From the NCBI GenBank assembly GCA_021784595.1, contig JAJYHT010000002.1, forward strand, positions 35,186-99,185: a DNA stretch of 64,000 nucleotides. The letters run 5' to 3'. A program made the position numbers and the translations under genes. A model generated the notes under the pieces. It ran no database searches, had not been told where the DNA came from, and saw only the letters and a program-made list of their open reading frames with translations. Of this stretch, positions 47,584 to 57,154 are shown piece after piece (position 1 is the first letter of the stretch; every line of letters starts with the position of its first letter). This stretch comes from Bacillota bacterium (GTDB lineage Bacteria > Bacillota > Sulfobacillia > Sulfobacillales > Sulfobacillaceae).

Positions 47584-47674
47584 AGGCTCGTGGCGTACTG
47601 CGCGCATTGTCGTATTCTGATCGCTATTTCTAAAAAATCGTTGCCAATCTTATTTTCCCTTGAGGAGGGATTCT

Positions 47675-49021
47675 ATGTCCAAACGCATTGTGGTCATCGG
47701 AGGCGATGGGGCCGGGATGAGTGCTGCGTCCCAAGCAAAACGGCGCGACCCATCCCTCGACATTATCGCTTTTGAAAAAGGTGCGATCGTGTCCTATTCG
47801 GCGTGAAGCGTTCCCTATTATGTCGGCAGGTTGGTCGACAACACAGAGGAACTGATTGCGCGCACACCCGAGGAGTTTAAAAGCCGCTTAGGGATTGCGG
47901 TTCGGACCCATCATGAAGTGGTCCAGATCGATCGTTCTCGGCAGCGGGTGGCGGTGCAAGGGAGTGGTGGCACCATGTGGGAAAGTTACGATGAGCTTGT
48001 CATTGCGACGGGGTCTGTGCCCATCGTGCCCGCATGGCCGGGGGTAGATTCGGATGGGATTTTTACGGTCAAAACTCTAGAGAATGGCCGCGCTATTCGC
48101 GACTACATCGAGCAGTATCATCCCCGCCACGCAGTGGTAGTAGGCGCAGGCTATATCGGGTTAGAAATGGCCGAAAATCTCCGCCACTTGGGAATAGAGA
48201 CTACTATTCTGGAGCAAAATGGGCAGGTGATGCCCACCATGGACGCCGATATGGCGGAATTTGTCTCCGATGCCCTAAAAGGATTAGGGGTGCGGGTTCA
48301 TCTTCAGGAAGAGGTGGTGGGCTTTGAAGTGTACAGAGGGCGCGTCCAGGCGGTTCAGACTCGGCATGGCTCGGTGCCCGGAGACCTGGTCGTTTTGGGC
48401 CTGGGAGTTCGCCCACAAACTACATTGGCTCAAGAAGCCGGCATTCCTCTCGGCGTCAAAAACGCGATTAGAGTGACCCCGTATCTTATGACGGAGGTAC
48501 CGCACGTTTGGGCCGTGGGCGATGCCACACAAACCCTTCATCAAGTGACCGGATTGCCCAGTTACGTCGCCCTGGCCACGGTAGCCAATAAACAAGGCCG
48601 CATTGCCGGCATGAACCTCAGTGGCGCTTCGATCGCCTTTCCGGGTGTTTTGGGGACGGCCATTACTCGGGTCGGCTCCACCGAGGTGGCGCGTACCGGA
48701 CTCACGTTGGCCGAGGCCTCGGCGGCCGGGATCCAGGCCATAGAAACTCGGATCCAAGCCGAAACGAAACTGGGATATTTTGAGGATGTGTCACCGATGA
48801 CCGTAAAGATAGTCGCCGAAGTTTCCAGCGGCCGGATTCTAGGAGGACAAATTGTGGGCGGCAGCGGTAGCGGAAAGCGGATTGATACCATTGCCACCGC
48901 CGTCAGCGCCAAAATGACGGCGACCCAAGTTGTCGACCTCGATCTCGCCTACGCACCGCCGTTTTCCGACGTCTGGGATCCGGTGCAAATTGCGGCAAGA
49001 ACCCTGGTCTCCAAGATCTAG
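47675..49021 (+). CDS. Candidate selenoprotein: CoA-disulfide reductase/NADH oxidase family with Sec44
   Basis: A 448-residue flavoprotein disulfide reductase if TGA 47804-47806 is read as Sec44. The N-terminal FAD motif VVIGGDGAGMSAASQA, the second Rossmann AVVVGAGYIGLEMAENL and the FAD/dimerisation motif VWAVGDATQT are all present, and the C terminus AYAPPFSDVWDPVQ is typical. Family members have SYxACGxPYY at the redox Cys; here it reads SYSA-U-SVPYY, so the TGA replaces exactly that Cys. The frame is the same before and after. A SECIS-like hairpin starts at 47821. AGGAGGG precedes ATG 47675. The alternative, a pseudogene with one mutation, is less likely given the hairpin and three similar cases nearby. 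Confidence 0.8.
47821..47840 (+). promoter_or_regulatory. SECIS-like hairpin for Sec44
   Basis: TGTCGGC pairs with GTCGACA (one G-U pair) around an AGGTTG loop. It begins 17 bases after the first base of TGA 47804. The GGT in the loop follows the pattern of the E. coli fdhF SECIS loop (AGGTCTG). Confidence 0.65.
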
Positions 49022-49158
49022 GTCCAAAGCCGTTGTCTTAAACAAGCCCGAAGCTGGGCAGAATCTGCCCGCACCGAAGCTAAGCCATTGCCTTGGTGCG
49101 GCAGAGCGCTGGCAATTTGGGCAAACCGCTCCTCCTGAGCGAGAAAGAAGGAGAACCA

Positions 49159-49944
49159 ATGGATAAAACACCCCAGCTTCCCATTACCCCCATGGCACTG
49201 GATCTGTGGTATGAGGGACCTAGTTTTGTGGTCGCGGACAAACCCCAAGGTATGGCGGTTCATCCCGATCGGGCCGACGGTGAGGACACCTTGGTCAACG
49301 GATTGTTGCAATCGAACCGTTGGCTCGCAGAAATGGAAACGAGTCATGCTCCCGGTGTGATTCACCGACTCATGGCACAAGACCGCGGTTTAGTCTTAGT
49401 CGCAAAGTCCGAGGACATGGCCGAGGCGCTACGCGGACTTTACCGCGAGCAAGCCATTACGTTTTCCTATCGTGTTCGCATGTCTAAAGAGGTAAGGCCT
49501 GTGGCAACGGAACTGGTGACAGTCTTTGACCATCAAGTCTATGACGATATCTCGGTGTGGGATATCGACAGCCCGCTCGGCGATACCGAGCAATTGCGGA
49601 ACGAGTGGCTTGGTGAAGTCAACCATGACGCGTATTTCGTGGGCTACCGGATGGACATTCCGGCGCCGCGCACGCACATTCAGGTGGGATTTGGCGAGCG
49701 GCTTTGGCTTCCCGCCATAGACCTCTACACCGTCCCGACGTGAAGTGTGTGCAACGGGACGAAGGCGTTGCTTTCGTCAAATGGTTTTGCCTATCGCGAC
49801 CACACACTAGACAACGATGCTACCATCGAAGAAATGCGTATGTTGCGCGGGCACGAGCGGGGCATTCCCGTGATTCTGATTAACGGCATAGTCTCCGTGG
49901 GATTTGATCGACATCGATTAAAACGCTCCCTGGGCCTTTATTAA
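49159..49944 (+). CDS. Candidate selenoprotein: RluD-like domain fused to a UxxC glutaredoxin
   Basis: A 261-residue protein if TGA 49741-49743 is read as Sec195. Residues about 12-190 resemble a shortened RluD-type pseudouridine synthase (VVADKPQGMAVHPDRADG; GVIHRLMAQDRG; PRTHIQVGFGERLWLP). Where the family has HRLDxxTSG with the catalytic Asp, this one has HRLMAQDRG. The C-terminal 70 residues are a YruB-like glutaredoxin: DLYTVPT-U-SVC, cis-Pro GIPVILING and GFDRHRLKRSL. The TGA replaces the first Cys of CxxC and lies inside the fold, after its first strand, so it cannot be two separate genes. AAGGAG precedes ATG 49159. A hairpin starts at 49758 and a terminator follows the stop. Confidence 0.8.
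49758..49778 (+). promoter_or_regulatory. SECIS-like hairpin for Sec195
   Basis: A nine-pair stem (GACGAAGGC with GCTTTCGTC, one G-U pair) around a GTT loop. It begins 17 bases after the first base of TGA 49741, which is the spacing expected for a bacterial SECIS. Confidence 0.65.
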
Positions 49945-49978
49945 GCATAGAGCATTACCTCATAGTAAGACCATATTT

Positions 49979-50017
49979 AATGGGGCTCCTGCGGATAACA
50001 CCCGGAGGAGCCCCATT
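49979..50017. terminator. Strong hairpin terminator
   Basis: AATGGGGCTCCT pairs perfectly with its complement over 12 bp. It lies 35 bp after the selenoprotein fusion gene and closes the two-gene unit with the Sec44 flavoprotein. The T-run is weak. Confidence 0.6.
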
Positions 50018-50590
50018 GTAGACCAGAAACGCGTCTAAGTGTCACATGTCTCACGGGAGGGCCTACAGCAATATCTTTTGCGATTAGACATGATGCGCAT
50101 CTGATCGGGAATCAATCGCTGTTGCCACGTTGCAGCCAGACTTACTGACGATCTTGAGTGAAAGGGTCCATGTGTAAAAAGTTGGTCCACCTCGGTGATG
50201 GAGTCGATTACTGGTGATCGGGATGGGAAGTGGGAAGCTGCGTTTTTCGGTGGCAGGGTACATGGTGAGCTTAGTGAGTGTATTTGTTAATACATTGCAT
50301 TATTGGAATATAACAGTATAATTTAGCTTAGAATGCTGAACCGGATGGCAAGACCGAAGGCAGGATGGTCGCCGGAACAGCACGAATTCACGGAACATTC
50401 GTCACCTGAACGGGGATAGGTGTCCTATACCAAGGTTTGATGGGCTCGCAACTGGAGTATGTGTAATCCAAATCACTGTCGGGGTCATCATTGGGGGATA
50501 CAATGCCCTCAGGAATTAACAGTCGGGACATCCAGCGTGGGAACAAAAGTCTCGATGGCTTATCGATTCGACAAGGAGGGGTTATGTACC
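50018..50590. other. Gene-free stretch
   Basis: About 570 bases with no supported gene. An AT-rich promoter-like part (AATACATTGCATTATTGGAATATAAC, about 50289-50314, read in two blocks) precedes the small genes that follow. Confidence 0.4.
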
Positions 50591-50830
50591 ATGGCTCTCA
50601 CACCATTGGGGGAAACGACGCTTGCGACGTTACGGCGTCAGCGCTTCTATGAATTGCCGTTACGACTGGCGGTTTTACGCACAGCGTTAGAATTGGCCGA
50701 ATTTAATAGAACGGATCCCACGCCTTACCGCATTGCCCGGCACTTACAGGAACGCCGGCATGTCCCAATCGCCGTCGAAGCGATGCCGATGCGGTGGCTA
50801 GAAAATTTAACCGATCTCGTCGTGCTATAG
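50591..50830 (+). CDS. Small hypothetical protein (79 aa)
   Basis: Mainly helical, with a basic centre (LRRQRFYELPLRLAVLR) and no known motif. AAGGAGGGG lies about 10-17 bases before ATG 50591. It stops with TAG, so it is not a selenocysteine candidate although the next frame is in phase. The function is unknown. Confidence 0.5.
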   Translation: MALTPLGETTLATLRRQRFYELPLRLAVLRTALELAEFNRTDPTPYRIARHLQERRHVPIAVEAMPMRWLENLTDLVVL

Positions 50831-50944
50831 AGCAGGCGTGTGCTTGGGATGCGTGTATGGGGACTGCCTCTTACCAATACCCTCAGACCTTACACCCTGA
50901 GTCAGTGGACGAAACAGAACGGTAACCAGGAGGAGGAATTTACG

Positions 50945-51448
50945 GTGCAGCAACAGGAAGAGTATCCAATGGCGTCAAGTCAGGAATGGCGCGAACCCGA
51001 GGAGGATATTGTGTTCGTCAAGACCGTCCGCCATCTTGTCGCGAGTCGCAATCTTTTATGCCAAGAGGCGGTTGGTGCGGACGGCCAGCTTCCAGTGAGC
51101 GATGCAATGTTCCGTAATTTACTGAACCGACATGTGAAGGTTGTCGAAGCTCTTTGCGCCGCCTGTGAGGCCACGCCGGGAGACCGACGGTGGATTGACA
51201 ACGCCGCCAAGCACCTCGTTCCCTTGCGGGCATGGCTCACAAGCGGTGCGAGAAGCCGCGACAAGCATTTCACTCGAAAAATTCGCGCGTTAGCGCATGC
51301 TGAGGATACGGTGTTGTTGCCAATGGCAACCTTGCTTATGGAGTCGGACGAGTGGCATGAGTTAGCCGCTGTCGTGGATCACTTGGGACAAGCGATTATG
51401 GAAGAGGAAGCCTCGCGGATGACCAGCATGCGCAGGGACGACCTATGA
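50945..51448 (+). CDS. Hypothetical helical protein upstream of glucoamylase
   Basis: About 167 residues, mainly helical. His and Glu are scattered (NLLNRHVKVVEALC; EDTVLLPMATLLME) in a pattern that loosely recalls hemerythrin-like four-helix proteins, but the ligand set is not clear. GTG 50945 follows CAGGAGGAGG. The stop overlaps the glucoamylase start (ATGA). Confidence 0.55.
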   Translation: MQQQEEYPMASSQEWREPEEDIVFVKTVRHLVASRNLLCQEAVGADGQLPVSDAMFRNLLNRHVKVVEALCAACEATPGDRRWIDNAAKHLVPLRAWLTSGARSRDKHFTRKIRALAHAEDTVLLPMATLLMESDEWHELAAVVDHLGQAIMEEEASRMTSMRRDDL

Positions 51449-53853
51449 TGGCACCGGGATCGCCCGGAGTGGAACCCACATGGACAACGGGCGCTAAAAC
51501 GGCTGTAGGTACGGCGATTGCGCCGATATCGCGAGTATGGTTTACCATTGCCCAGGGCATTATCACGGAAGTGTATTATCCCAGACTGGATAATACGGCG
51601 ATCCGGGATGCCCAGTTTCTGATTCGACACCGGTCTGGGGAATTTTGGGAAGAACAGCGCGATCTTCGGCACACGATTCGCTATTTGACGGATGACGCAC
51701 CCGGCTTTGAAATGGTTAGTGAGGAACGCCATGGCCGCTTTCGCATTATTAAACGGATTGTGACGTGGACTCAGGGGGCAGCGCTGGTGCTACACGTGCG
51801 ATGGGAATGGGGACCAGACGAGAATCCGGCGGATTATCGTTTGTTTTGGTTAGTTGCGCCCCATTTGGAAAATCAAGGGCGGGGCAATTGTGGTCGCACC
51901 ATCACGTTGCGAGAACGACCGGGATTGGTGGCGTGGTGTCACACTACCACACTATGTATGGCTGGGAGTGTACCGTTCCTGGATCGCAGCGTCGGGTATG
52001 TGGGCGTCTCTGATGGGTGGCAGTTGGTACAGGGAGATCGCTGGCAGGCTTATGACGAAGCCATGGATGGCAACATTGCACTTACCGCAGAATTGGATTC
52101 ATTGGTTTCGGAACAAACCTTGGTGTTGGGCTTTGGGCGTACGTTGTCCGAAGCGGCCTTTACCGTCGAATGGGTTTTGTTGGAGCCTTATGCTCGAATT
52201 GAGTCGCAATATTTAGAGGAATGGCGGGGCTATTTTGCGACGTTGCCGGGATTGTTACCCAAAGAGCATCCGCGCAGCCGGAGCCAACGGATTGCCGCCA
52301 TGGTCTTGCGAGTACACCGGGGAAAACTTTTTGCCGGGGGTATGACTGCCTCTCTCTCTATCCCTTGGGGTGAGGCGGCGGGTGATGGGAATCTCGGAGG
52401 CTATCACTTGGTGTGGTCGCGGGACATGGTGGAGGCCGCGCAGGCCTTGGCGGCGTTAGGAGATTGGGAGGGAACGCTTGATGCTGTCAAGTATCTCTGT
52501 GCAACCCAAGCTGCGGATGGTTCATGGCCGCAAAACTTTTGGTTGGACGGGCAGCCCTATTGGCCGGGATCGCAACTGGATGAAACCGCAATGCCAATTC
52601 ATCTGGCCTATCGCTTGGAGCACGCGGGCCAGCTGGCGGCATATCCAGCGGCCTATGACATGGTGCGTAAGGCCATCGGATATTTGGTGCGTTGGGGACC
52701 GGTTACGGAGCAGGACCGTTGGGAAGAGAATGCGGGCTATTCGCCAGCCACGTTAGCTAGTACCATTAGTGCCCTGGTACTGGGAGCGGATCTGATGCGT
52801 GGTCGTGGTCAGGAGGCAGTCGCCCGATATGCGGAAGCTGTGGCGGATTATTGGTCAAACCAGATAGAGGCGTGGACTTTGGTTGAGGACGGAGACCTAG
52901 TCCCCGACCATCCCCGCTATTATGAGCGGATTCATCCCGTGGGCGCAGTGCCGGAAGATCACGTTCATCGGGCTCAGGTGGCCTTGGCCAACCAAGCGCC
53001 TGGCACTGCCGCATCGTCCGCCGACCAATGTCTCGTGGATGGCGGATTTTTACGACTGGTGCGGTATGGTCTGAGGGCACCTGAGGATCAGGGAGTTACC
53101 GACACGCTGGCGGTCTACGATGCATTACTGAAGACCGAGACCCCATATGGACCGGTCTGGCACCGCTATAACGGAGATGGATATGGGGAACCGGATGACG
53201 GATCACCCTATACAGGATGGGGTCGCGGCCGTGGATGGCCTCTTTTGACAGGAGAACGGGGTCATTATGCGTTGGCGGCAGGCCAAGACTCAGCCCCTTA
53301 TCTCGATGCGATGGAACGCATGACCTCGGCTGCTGGGATGCTTCCCGAACAAGTATGGGACGCAGCGGATATGCCAGAACGAGGCCTCTTTCAAGGGCGG
53401 CCAACAGGATCGGCCATGCCCTTGGTGTGGGCGCATGCAGAGTATATTAAACTGCTGAGATCCCAATCCGATGGCGTGGTGTGGGAGTGCTGGCCTTTGG
53501 TGCGAGATCGTTACCGGGACGCGAACCCTAATCGCCGGGTTTTTTGGATGTTTGCTCATCAGCGGCAAACCTGGGCTGCGGATACGCGCTGGGTGCGCAT
53601 CGCCATCGAGGCGCCAGCAAACATCATCTGGACGACCGATGCATGGCAATCTATCCATCAAGTCTCGACTCAGACGACTGATCTGGGAGTGTATTGGCTG
53701 GATATTTCGGTGCAGGGGGTATCCACACTCGAGTGGACATTTTACTGGACTGATGCAGAACGGTGGGAAGGACGCAATTGGACCATGAGGGTTGCAGCAC
53801 CAAAAATGACGTCAACGGACGGAGGGCCAGCAGCATGCGAGCGGTCATCTTAG
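51445..53853 (+). CDS. GH15 glucoamylase (glucan 1,4-alpha-glucosidase)
   Basis: An 802-residue enzyme of the prokaryotic GH15 kind: an N-terminal beta-sandwich domain (about residues 1-270) and an (alpha/alpha)6 barrel. GH15 landmarks are YHLVWSRDMVEAAQAL, QLDETAMP, the catalytic acid in RWEENAGYSPATLAS and the base in LPEQVWD. It releases glucose from the ends of starch or maltodextrin. There is no signal peptide, so it is probably cytosolic. A nucleotidyltransferase gene overlaps its end, pointing to glycogen or trehalose metabolism. Confidence 0.93.
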   Translation: MMAPGSPGVEPTWTTGAKTAVGTAIAPISRVWFTIAQGIITEVYYPRLDNTAIRDAQFLIRHRSGEFWEEQRDLRHTIRYLTDDAPGFEMVSEERHGRFRIIKRIVTWTQGAALVLHVRWEWGPDENPADYRLFWLVAPHLENQGRGNCGRTITLRERPGLVAWCHTTTLCMAGSVPFLDRSVGYVGVSDGWQLVQGDRWQAYDEAMDGNIALTAELDSLVSEQTLVLGFGRTLSEAAFTVEWVLLEPYARIESQYLEEWRGYFATLPGLLPKEHPRSRSQRIAAMVLRVHRGKLFAGGMTASLSIPWGEAAGDGNLGGYHLVWSRDMVEAAQALAALGDWEGTLDAVKYLCATQAADGSWPQNFWLDGQPYWPGSQLDETAMPIHLAYRLEHAGQLAAYPAAYDMVRKAIGYLVRWGPVTEQDRWEENAGYSPATLASTISALVLGADLMRGRGQEAVARYAEAVADYWSNQIEAWTLVEDGDLVPDHPRYYERIHPVGAVPEDHVHRAQVALANQAPGTAASSADQCLVDGGFLRLVRYGLRAPEDQGVTDTLAVYDALLKTETPYGPVWHRYNGDGYGEPDDGSPYTGWGRGRGWPLLTGERGHYALAAGQDSAPYLDAMERMTSAAGMLPEQVWDAADMPERGLFQGRPTGSAMPLVWAHAEYIKLLRSQSDGVVWECWPLVRDRYRDANPNRRVFWMFAHQRQTWAADTRWVRIAIEAPANIIWTTDAWQSIHQVSTQTTDLGVYWLDISVQGVSTLEWTFYWTDAERWEGRNWTMRVAAPKMTSTDGGPAACERSS

Positions 53854-55004
53854 CCGGAGGGCAGGGAACGCGCTTAAAACCCTTGACGGATCGGCGTCCT
53901 AAAGCATTGATGCCCCTGTTCGATCAACCGTTGCTGATGCATACAGTGGACCATTTGGTCAGATATGGCATGGACGATCTCGTGCTGGCTTTGGGACAGG
54001 GAGCCGAGGCTATCATCCAATCTCTCTCGCGTATGTCTACGAAGGTGCGCATCCGTTATTGCCTGGAATCGAAACCGCTAGGCACCGCCGGTGCAGTCCG
54101 GTATACGTTAGGCATTTATCCGACTGCGGAGCCATTTTTGGTGGTGCCGGGAGATGTTGTGACCACGATGGATCTTGGACAGTTTGTCAAGGCGAGTCAG
54201 CACCAGGGGGCCGAGGTTGCCATGGCGTTAGCCCGGGTTGATGACGTGAAAGGTTTTGGCATGGTGGAGCGGGATCAGATGGGATGGATTACCGCGTTCA
54301 GTGAGAAACGGTCGCATGGCCCCAAGGACAGTCTGATCAATACCGGAATTTACTATCTCACGCCACAACATATCGCGCGATTGCCGGCGGGTCCGATCGA
54401 TTTTGGATATGATGTGTTTCCTGCATGGGTTGCCCGGGGCTTGGCGTTATGGTCATGGGAAGGGACGGGATATTGGACAGATTTAGGGACACCGGAGCGT
54501 TACCGCCAGGCCATATTATATGACCTGTTTCCGCGGACAAGCCTGTTGGGAGGTGATCAGGCAGTTGGGGGGAGTCCGTATTGGCCGGGGGTGCGCGTTT
54601 TACCCCCGGTATCGGCGGGACTTAACGTGCAGGTCGAACCGGGGGCGGTCATTGGGCCTTATGTTGTGTTGGGAGAGAACGTGCGCGTAGGCGCCCGCAG
54701 TCGTGTTGCGCATTCTGTTATTGGGCAGGGGGTGACGCTGGGAGCGGACACACGAGTAGTGGGTGCCGTGATTGACAGCGAGGTTGTTGTGGGGACCCGG
54801 GCCGAAATCGGGTTGGGCGCGGTGATTGGCTCCGGCGCACGAATAGGACGGTCTCGGGTTATCGCAAATGGGACCCATGTGGCGGCAGGAGAACATCTAT
54901 TAACGCAACATTTTTCTTTGACATATTGTAATAAAACAATATTATTGTATTATCGGAGATGGCTCCGAACCAACAGCATCCAGAATGACAGTCGGTTTCA
55001 CTGA
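53835..55004 (+). CDS. Sugar nucleotidyltransferase with left-handed beta-helix
   Basis: About 389 residues. The N-terminal nucleotidyltransferase domain has LAGGQGTRLKPLT, KPLGTAGAV and VVPGDVV. The C-terminal part holds hexapeptide repeats (GAVIGPYVVLGENVRVGARS, then further units to about residue 360). It resembles mannose-1-phosphate guanylyl- or glucose-1-phosphate thymidylyl-transferases. The last 25 or so residues run through an AT-rich promoter-like segment and look added, so the original stop may have been lost. ATG 53835 follows GGAGGG and overlaps the glucoamylase gene. Confidence 0.85.
   Translation: MRAVILAGGQGTRLKPLTDRRPKALMPLFDQPLLMHTVDHLVRYGMDDLVLALGQGAEAIIQSLSRMSTKVRIRYCLESKPLGTAGAVRYTLGIYPTAEPFLVVPGDVVTTMDLGQFVKASQHQGAEVAMALARVDDVKGFGMVERDQMGWITAFSEKRSHGPKDSLINTGIYYLTPQHIARLPAGPIDFGYDVFPAWVARGLALWSWEGTGYWTDLGTPERYRQAILYDLFPRTSLLGGDQAVGGSPYWPGVRVLPPVSAGLNVQVEPGAVIGPYVVLGENVRVGARSRVAHSVIGQGVTLGADTRVVGAVIDSEVVVGTRAEIGLGAVIGSGARIGRSRVIANGTHVAAGEHLLTQHFSLTYCNKTILLYYRRWLRTNSIQNDSRFH
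54918..54946 (+). promoter_or_regulatory. Probable mer promoter with overlapping inverted repeats
   Basis: TTGACA at 54918-54923 is followed 16-17 bases later by TATTAT/ATTATT. The spacer contains ATTGT..ACAAT, and a second dyad ACAAT-ATT-ATTGT overlaps the -10 region, as expected for a MerR- or ArsR-type operator. It lies inside the end of the nucleotidyltransferase gene, about 90 bases before the MerP-like start. Confidence 0.5.
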
Positions 55005-55036
55005 ACACAGCAATTCGAAGAAGGAGTGGAGAATAA

Positions 55037-55511
<475 letters not shown>

Positions 55512-55542
55512 TAGTCAAATAGAAATGGACAGTTTCATCACT

Positions 55543-55582
55543 GAAATTCCTCACTTTCAGCGTTTGAAATTCCCCACTTTCA
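55543..55582 (+). repeat. Terminal direct repeats of the IS21 element
   Basis: GAAATTCCTCACTTTCA at 55543-55559 and the same with C for T at 55566-55582. They are spaced 23 bases apart, which is about two helical turns, and are probable transposase-binding sites. Confidence 0.75.
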
Positions 55583-55672
55583 TCATCTAAAAGTTGGAAG
55601 TGACTCTCTTCGCTCGGTAGGGTTGAGTGGGACACTCGTGCCCCATAACAATTCCCCGAGAGGAGTCGGGAT

Positions 55673-57154
55673 GTGAAAAGCATGAAAGATATTGAACGCA
55701 TGGTGGCGATGTATGCCGATGGCTATAACATTTCGGAGATTGCGGAAGCCCTGCAGGTGGACCGCAAGACCGTGCGAAAGTATGTAGACCAGGAAGACTT
55801 CTCCGAACCGTTTCCTGAACCGCCGAGTCGCCGTTCGGAGCTGGATCCCTTTAAGGCCACCATCCAGGGATGGTTGGAAGACGATGCACGGGTGCGTTAC
55901 AAGCAACGGCACACCGCCGAACGGGTCCTGCACCGCCTGCAAGATGAATACGGTGATCGCTTTACGTGCTCTTATTCCACTGTCCAGCGCTATATCAAGC
56001 AGCTGCGGGCCGCACGGCCCGCACAACACACGGGGACCTTAGAACTGGAATGGCCACCGGGCACGGCGGAGGTCGACTTCGGCACGGCGGATGCCTATTG
56101 GCAGGCCGGAGATTCCCACCCGATTGAGGTCAAATACTTGGTCGTGAGTTTCCCCTTTAGCAATGCCGCGTTGCTCCAGTATTTCCCGGGGGAAACGGCC
56201 GAGTGCGTCACCCAGGGTCTGCAGGCCATGTGGCAGCATATTGGCGGCGTGCCTTCCCGGGTGGTGTTCGACAACGCCACGGGGATTGGTCGGCGCCTGG
56301 GCGATGTCATTCGCTATGCCGAACTCTTCGAGCGCTTTAAGGCCCATTATGGGTTTGACGCGACGTTTTGTAATCCCTACGCGGGCCAGGAAAAAGGCAG
56401 CGTCGAGGTCAACGTGGGCTATCTCCGTCGTAACCTGATGGTCCCCCCGCCGGTGCTCGAGAGCTGGGACGCCGCGAATGCCGCGGCGTTCGCGGCGGTG
56501 CCGAAGCTCTGGACGCGAATCCATTACAAGAAAGGGCTACCGATTGCCGCACTCTTCGAAACCGACCGGCAAGCGTTGCGCGCCTTACCGCGTAAAGCCT
56601 TTAATGCGATGCGCTATCTCCGGGTCCAAACTGATGGCTATGGGAAGTTTCATCTGGATGCGCATCATTGGTATTCGTCCAGCCCGGAATGGGCTCGGCA
56701 GGAGTTGACCGTGGGAATCGGCGCATTCACCGTGGTGCCCTACACCCCAGAAGGCACGCCGATTACGATCCATGCCCGACAGTATGGAGAGACCCGCACC
56801 GATACGATCGATCCCCGTACGACCTTACACCGATTATGGCGGAATCCGGGCGCTTTTCGCAATAGTCCGATCCGGCGTACCCTGTCCGAGGACCTCGTGA
56901 CGACGCTGGACGGCTATGCCCGCACGGACCTGAAGGCCTGTCTGCAAGCCCTAGCGGATGTGACAGAGCGCTACGGATTTGACCTGGCCATCCAGGCCTT
57001 GGAGCAGGCGGTACACCATCAGCAAATCGCCTATCCTGACATCCTGGTGCGTGCGACCCGGATGGCACAATGGCCTCACAAGGACACTAAAGCAGTCGAC
57101 TTGAGTCCGTACAATAGTCTCATTCCTCAGACCAAAACGGAGGTCCGATCATGA
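55673..57154 (+). CDS. istA: IS21-family transposase
   Basis: A 493-residue DDE transposase: N-terminal HTH (NISEIAEALQVDRKTVRKYV), then the catalytic core with Asp in VDFGTAD, Asp in VVFDNATG and Glu in KGSVEVNVGY, in the order of the rve fold. GTG start. Its stop overlaps the istB start (ATGA). It looks intact. Confidence 0.92.
   Translation: MKSMKDIERMVAMYADGYNISEIAEALQVDRKTVRKYVDQEDFSEPFPEPPSRRSELDPFKATIQGWLEDDARVRYKQRHTAERVLHRLQDEYGDRFTCSYSTVQRYIKQLRAARPAQHTGTLELEWPPGTAEVDFGTADAYWQAGDSHPIEVKYLVVSFPFSNAALLQYFPGETAECVTQGLQAMWQHIGGVPSRVVFDNATGIGRRLGDVIRYAELFERFKAHYGFDATFCNPYAGQEKGSVEVNVGYLRRNLMVPPPVLESWDAANAAAFAAVPKLWTRIHYKKGLPIAALFETDRQALRALPRKAFNAMRYLRVQTDGYGKFHLDAHHWYSSSPEWARQELTVGIGAFTVVPYTPEGTPITIHARQYGETRTDTIDPRTTLHRLWRNPGAFRNSPIRRTLSEDLVTTLDGYARTDLKACLQALADVTERYGFDLAIQALEQAVHHQQIAYPDILVRATRMAQWPHKDTKAVDLSPYNSLIPQTKTEVRS

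Noticed and set aside
50591..51448. Two consecutive small frames in the same phase, as in the selenoprotein cases
   Set aside because: The first stops with TAG, not TGA, and the second has its own strong ribosome site, so there is no read-through.
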